A DNA stretch of 64,000 bases from the NCBI GenBank assembly GCA_026398615.1, contig JAPLSN010000042.1, forward strand, positions 124,001-188,000, given 5' to 3'. Of the stretch, positions 62,725 through 64,000 are shown one piece after another. The number at the start of each line of letters is the position of its first letter. Within the stretch, counting starts at the first letter, position 1. Origin of the DNA: Spirochaetota bacterium (GTDB taxonomy: Bacteria > Spirochaetota > Spirochaetia > Treponematales > UBA12059). The notes under the pieces are model-generated. The model saw nothing but the letters and a program-made list of their open reading frames with translations. It was not told the DNA's origin and ran no database searches. The translations under genes and the position numbers were made by a program.

Positions 62725-63884
62725 CGCTGTATTCCTTCCATTGTCGTGACGGCAGCCCCGCGCGCCGCACGGTCGATTTCGATGATGTCGTCCAGTCCGT
62801 CGACCAGCATCGGCCAGGATGACTCGAGCGTTCCCGCGACGACCCTGTAGATGCCGGTATAGCCCAGGATCCCCGTCATGAACGCTTCCACCGCGATCTC
62901 GTTCGAGGCGTTGTACGCGATGCACGCCCCTTCCCCGGCCCTGAGGGCTCCGTACGCGGCGTCGAGGAGAGGGAAGCGGACCGGATCGGGCCGTTCAAAG
63001 TCGAGGCTGATTCCTGCCAGATCCAGTATTCCGTACGGGCAGGTCCGACGTTCCGGCCAGGCGAGGGCGTTGAAAATCGGGGCCCTCATGTCCGGAGCGG
63101 AGAGCTGTGCGTACAATGCGCCATCCTTGGTGCGGACTAACGAGTGGACGATGCTCTGCGGATGGATGACGACGTGGACTCGTTCGGCCGGCACCCCGAA
63201 CAACCTTACGGCTTCGATGACCTCGAGCCCCTTGTTCGCCATGGTCGACGAGTCGACGCTAATCTTCCGGCCCATGTTCCAGGTGGGGTGGGCCACCGCG
63301 TCTTCGAGTTTGACGCGATCGAGTTCGCCAACGGGCCGATTCCTCAATCCTCCCCCGGATGCCGTCAGGATGATCTCCTCCACATCGCCCGGATCCATCC
63401 GCTCCAGAAGCCGGGAAACGGCCGCATGTTCGGAATCCAGGGGCAGGACACATGTGCCATTGGACATCGCTGTGGCAAGCACCAGGCGTCCGGCCATCAC
63501 GATGGATTCCTTGTTGGCGAGGGCCAGGTTCTTGCCCGATGACAGCGCCGTCAACGAAGGTTCGAGGCCGGCTGAACCTGCGATTCCGTTGACGACGATA
63601 TCCGCGGTCGTCGTGGCGATCATAAAGAGAAGTTCCTCCCTGCCGGAGAAAGCCACGCGGGAGGAGGTGGAGCGCCTGCCCGACAGGCAAAGCCTCGCAT
63701 TGTCATGCCCCCGGGCGAGGTCGACGAGGCCGTCCTCGTCCGTGTGGGACGACATCGCCGATATCTCGAATTCGTCGGGATGCGCAGCGACGACATCCAT
63801 GGTCTGTCGCCCGACGGATCCCGTGGCTCCGAGAAGGATCACCCGCTTCCTGCGGTTCCCGGCAACCTGTTTTTTCCCCGTCAC
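62718..63884 (-). CDS. dxr: 1-deoxy-D-xylulose 5-phosphate reductoisomerase
   Basis: 388 residues from a GTG that overlaps the cdsA stop (GTGA). NADPH site [16 protein letters not shown]; catalytic-loop motifs [43 protein letters not shown] and [12 protein letters not shown]; metal and substrate residues in [11 protein letters not shown]. Second step of the MEP pathway, together with ispE and ispG in this window. Confidence 0.95.
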   Translation of the reverse strand: MTGKKQVAGNRRKRVILLGATGSVGRQTMDVVAAHPDEFEISAMSSHTDEDGLVDLARGHDNARLCLSGRRSTSSRVAFSGREELLFMIATTTADIVVNGIAGSAGLEPSLTALSSGKNLALANKESIVMAGRLVLATAMSNGTCVLPLDSEHAAVSRLLERMDPGDVEEIILTASGGGLRNRPVGELDRVKLEDAVAHPTWNMGRKISVDSSTMANKGLEVIEAVRLFGVPAERVHVVIHPQSIVHSLVRTKDGALYAQLSAPDMRAPIFNALAWPERRTCPYGILDLAGISLDFERPDPVRFPLLDAAYGALRAGEGACIAYNASNEIAVEAFMTGILGYTGIYRVVAGTLESSWPMLVDGLDDIIEIDRAARGAAVTTMEGIQRC

Positions 63885-64000
63885 AGTATTCCGAAAATCC
63901 TGACGAGGATCAAAAAAACCGGAGCCGCGAAGAGCACGTTGTCGAAGGAATCCAGGAATCCACCCCTGCCGGGCATGATCGACCCCGAATCCTTGATTCC
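63881..64000 (-). CDS. cdsA: Phosphatidate cytidylyltransferase CdsA, C-terminal end (partial)
   Basis: Only the last 39 codons are inside the window. They read [20 protein letters not shown], then [17 protein letters not shown], matching the CdsA signature (S-x-x-K-R-x-x-x-K-D-x-x-x-x-x-P-G-H-G-G end), with the usual His of the GHGG segment read here as Arg-Gly-Gly. It makes CDP-diacylglycerol. The rseP-dxr-cdsA order is the standard one, read from cdsA. Confidence 0.88.
   Translation of the reverse strand, partial: GIKDSGSIMPGRGGFLDSFDNVLFAAPVFLILVRIFGIL

Overview
This is a high-GC spirochaete chromosome segment (class Spirochaetia, Treponema/Spirochaeta side). The call rests on gene order and family content read from the sequence: a probable bamA tail followed by skp and mutS, the rpsF-ssb-rpsR-(membrane protein)-rplI-dnaB block, obg-nadD-yqeK-LCP-rsfS, ispE-spoVG-tRNA-Gln-rplY-tilS-ftsH, and rseP-dxr-cdsA. 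These linkages are familiar from treponemes. No species is assigned.

Layout. 1-6.3 kb: outer-membrane barrel end, Skp chaperone, STAS protein, mutS, ispG (gcpE), TPR protein. 6.4-8.5 kb (minus): a secreted protein, a receiver/PilZ protein and an ArsR regulator in one operon. 8.8-19.2 kb: mfd, an MFS permease (minus), a CASTOR/POLLUX-type channel, ligA, two tandem paralogous membrane proteins, a DUF167 protein. 19.3-26.3 kb: argS, then rplU-prp-rpmA, obg-nadD-yqeK-LCP-rsfS. 26.4-32.9 kb: a hyperacidic protein (minus), a NadC-like fragment, ispE, spoVG, tRNA-Gln, rplY, tilS, ftsH. 32.9-36.7 kb: a secreted TPR/calcium-loop protein and a lipoprotein serine protease. 36.8-44.6 kb: a chemotaxis operon (STAS, cheA, cheR, cheB, cheY, cheW), a receiver-kinase and a second CheY-like protein. 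44.8-49.0 kb: a decayed gene, mcsA/mcsB-like genes and clpC. 49.3-54.5 kb: DEAH helicase, then hisS-lipoprotein-trmB (minus). 54.6-60.6 kb: coaX, an unknown helical protein (minus), the rpsF-dnaB block, a ComFB protein. 60.7-64 kb (minus): CpXC protein, rseP, dxr, cdsA.

The genes are mainly housekeeping: translation, DNA replication and repair, the MEP isoprenoid pathway (ispG, ispE, dxr all present), envelope biogenesis and proteolysis (FtsH, ClpC, RseP, an HtrA-like protease), and chemotaxis. Operons are tight, with many ATGA/GTGA/TAATG overlaps.

Most notable: (i) McsA zinc finger 1, an amber codon, McsA zinc finger 2 and an McsB homologue lie in one continuous reading frame upstream of clpC, and the McsB part has lost several active-site residues; (ii) four genes have sigma70-type -10 boxes only 5-9 nt before the start codon and no clear Shine-Dalgarno sequence, suggesting leaderless transcripts; (iii) ribosomal protein L27 has an abnormally short N-terminal tail although a Prp-type L27 protease gene sits beside it; (iv) there are strong candidate leader RNAs before rplU and rpsF; (v) two adjacent membrane proteins of unknown function are diverged copies of each other. 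No CRISPR array, insertion sequence, prophage or rRNA gene was seen.
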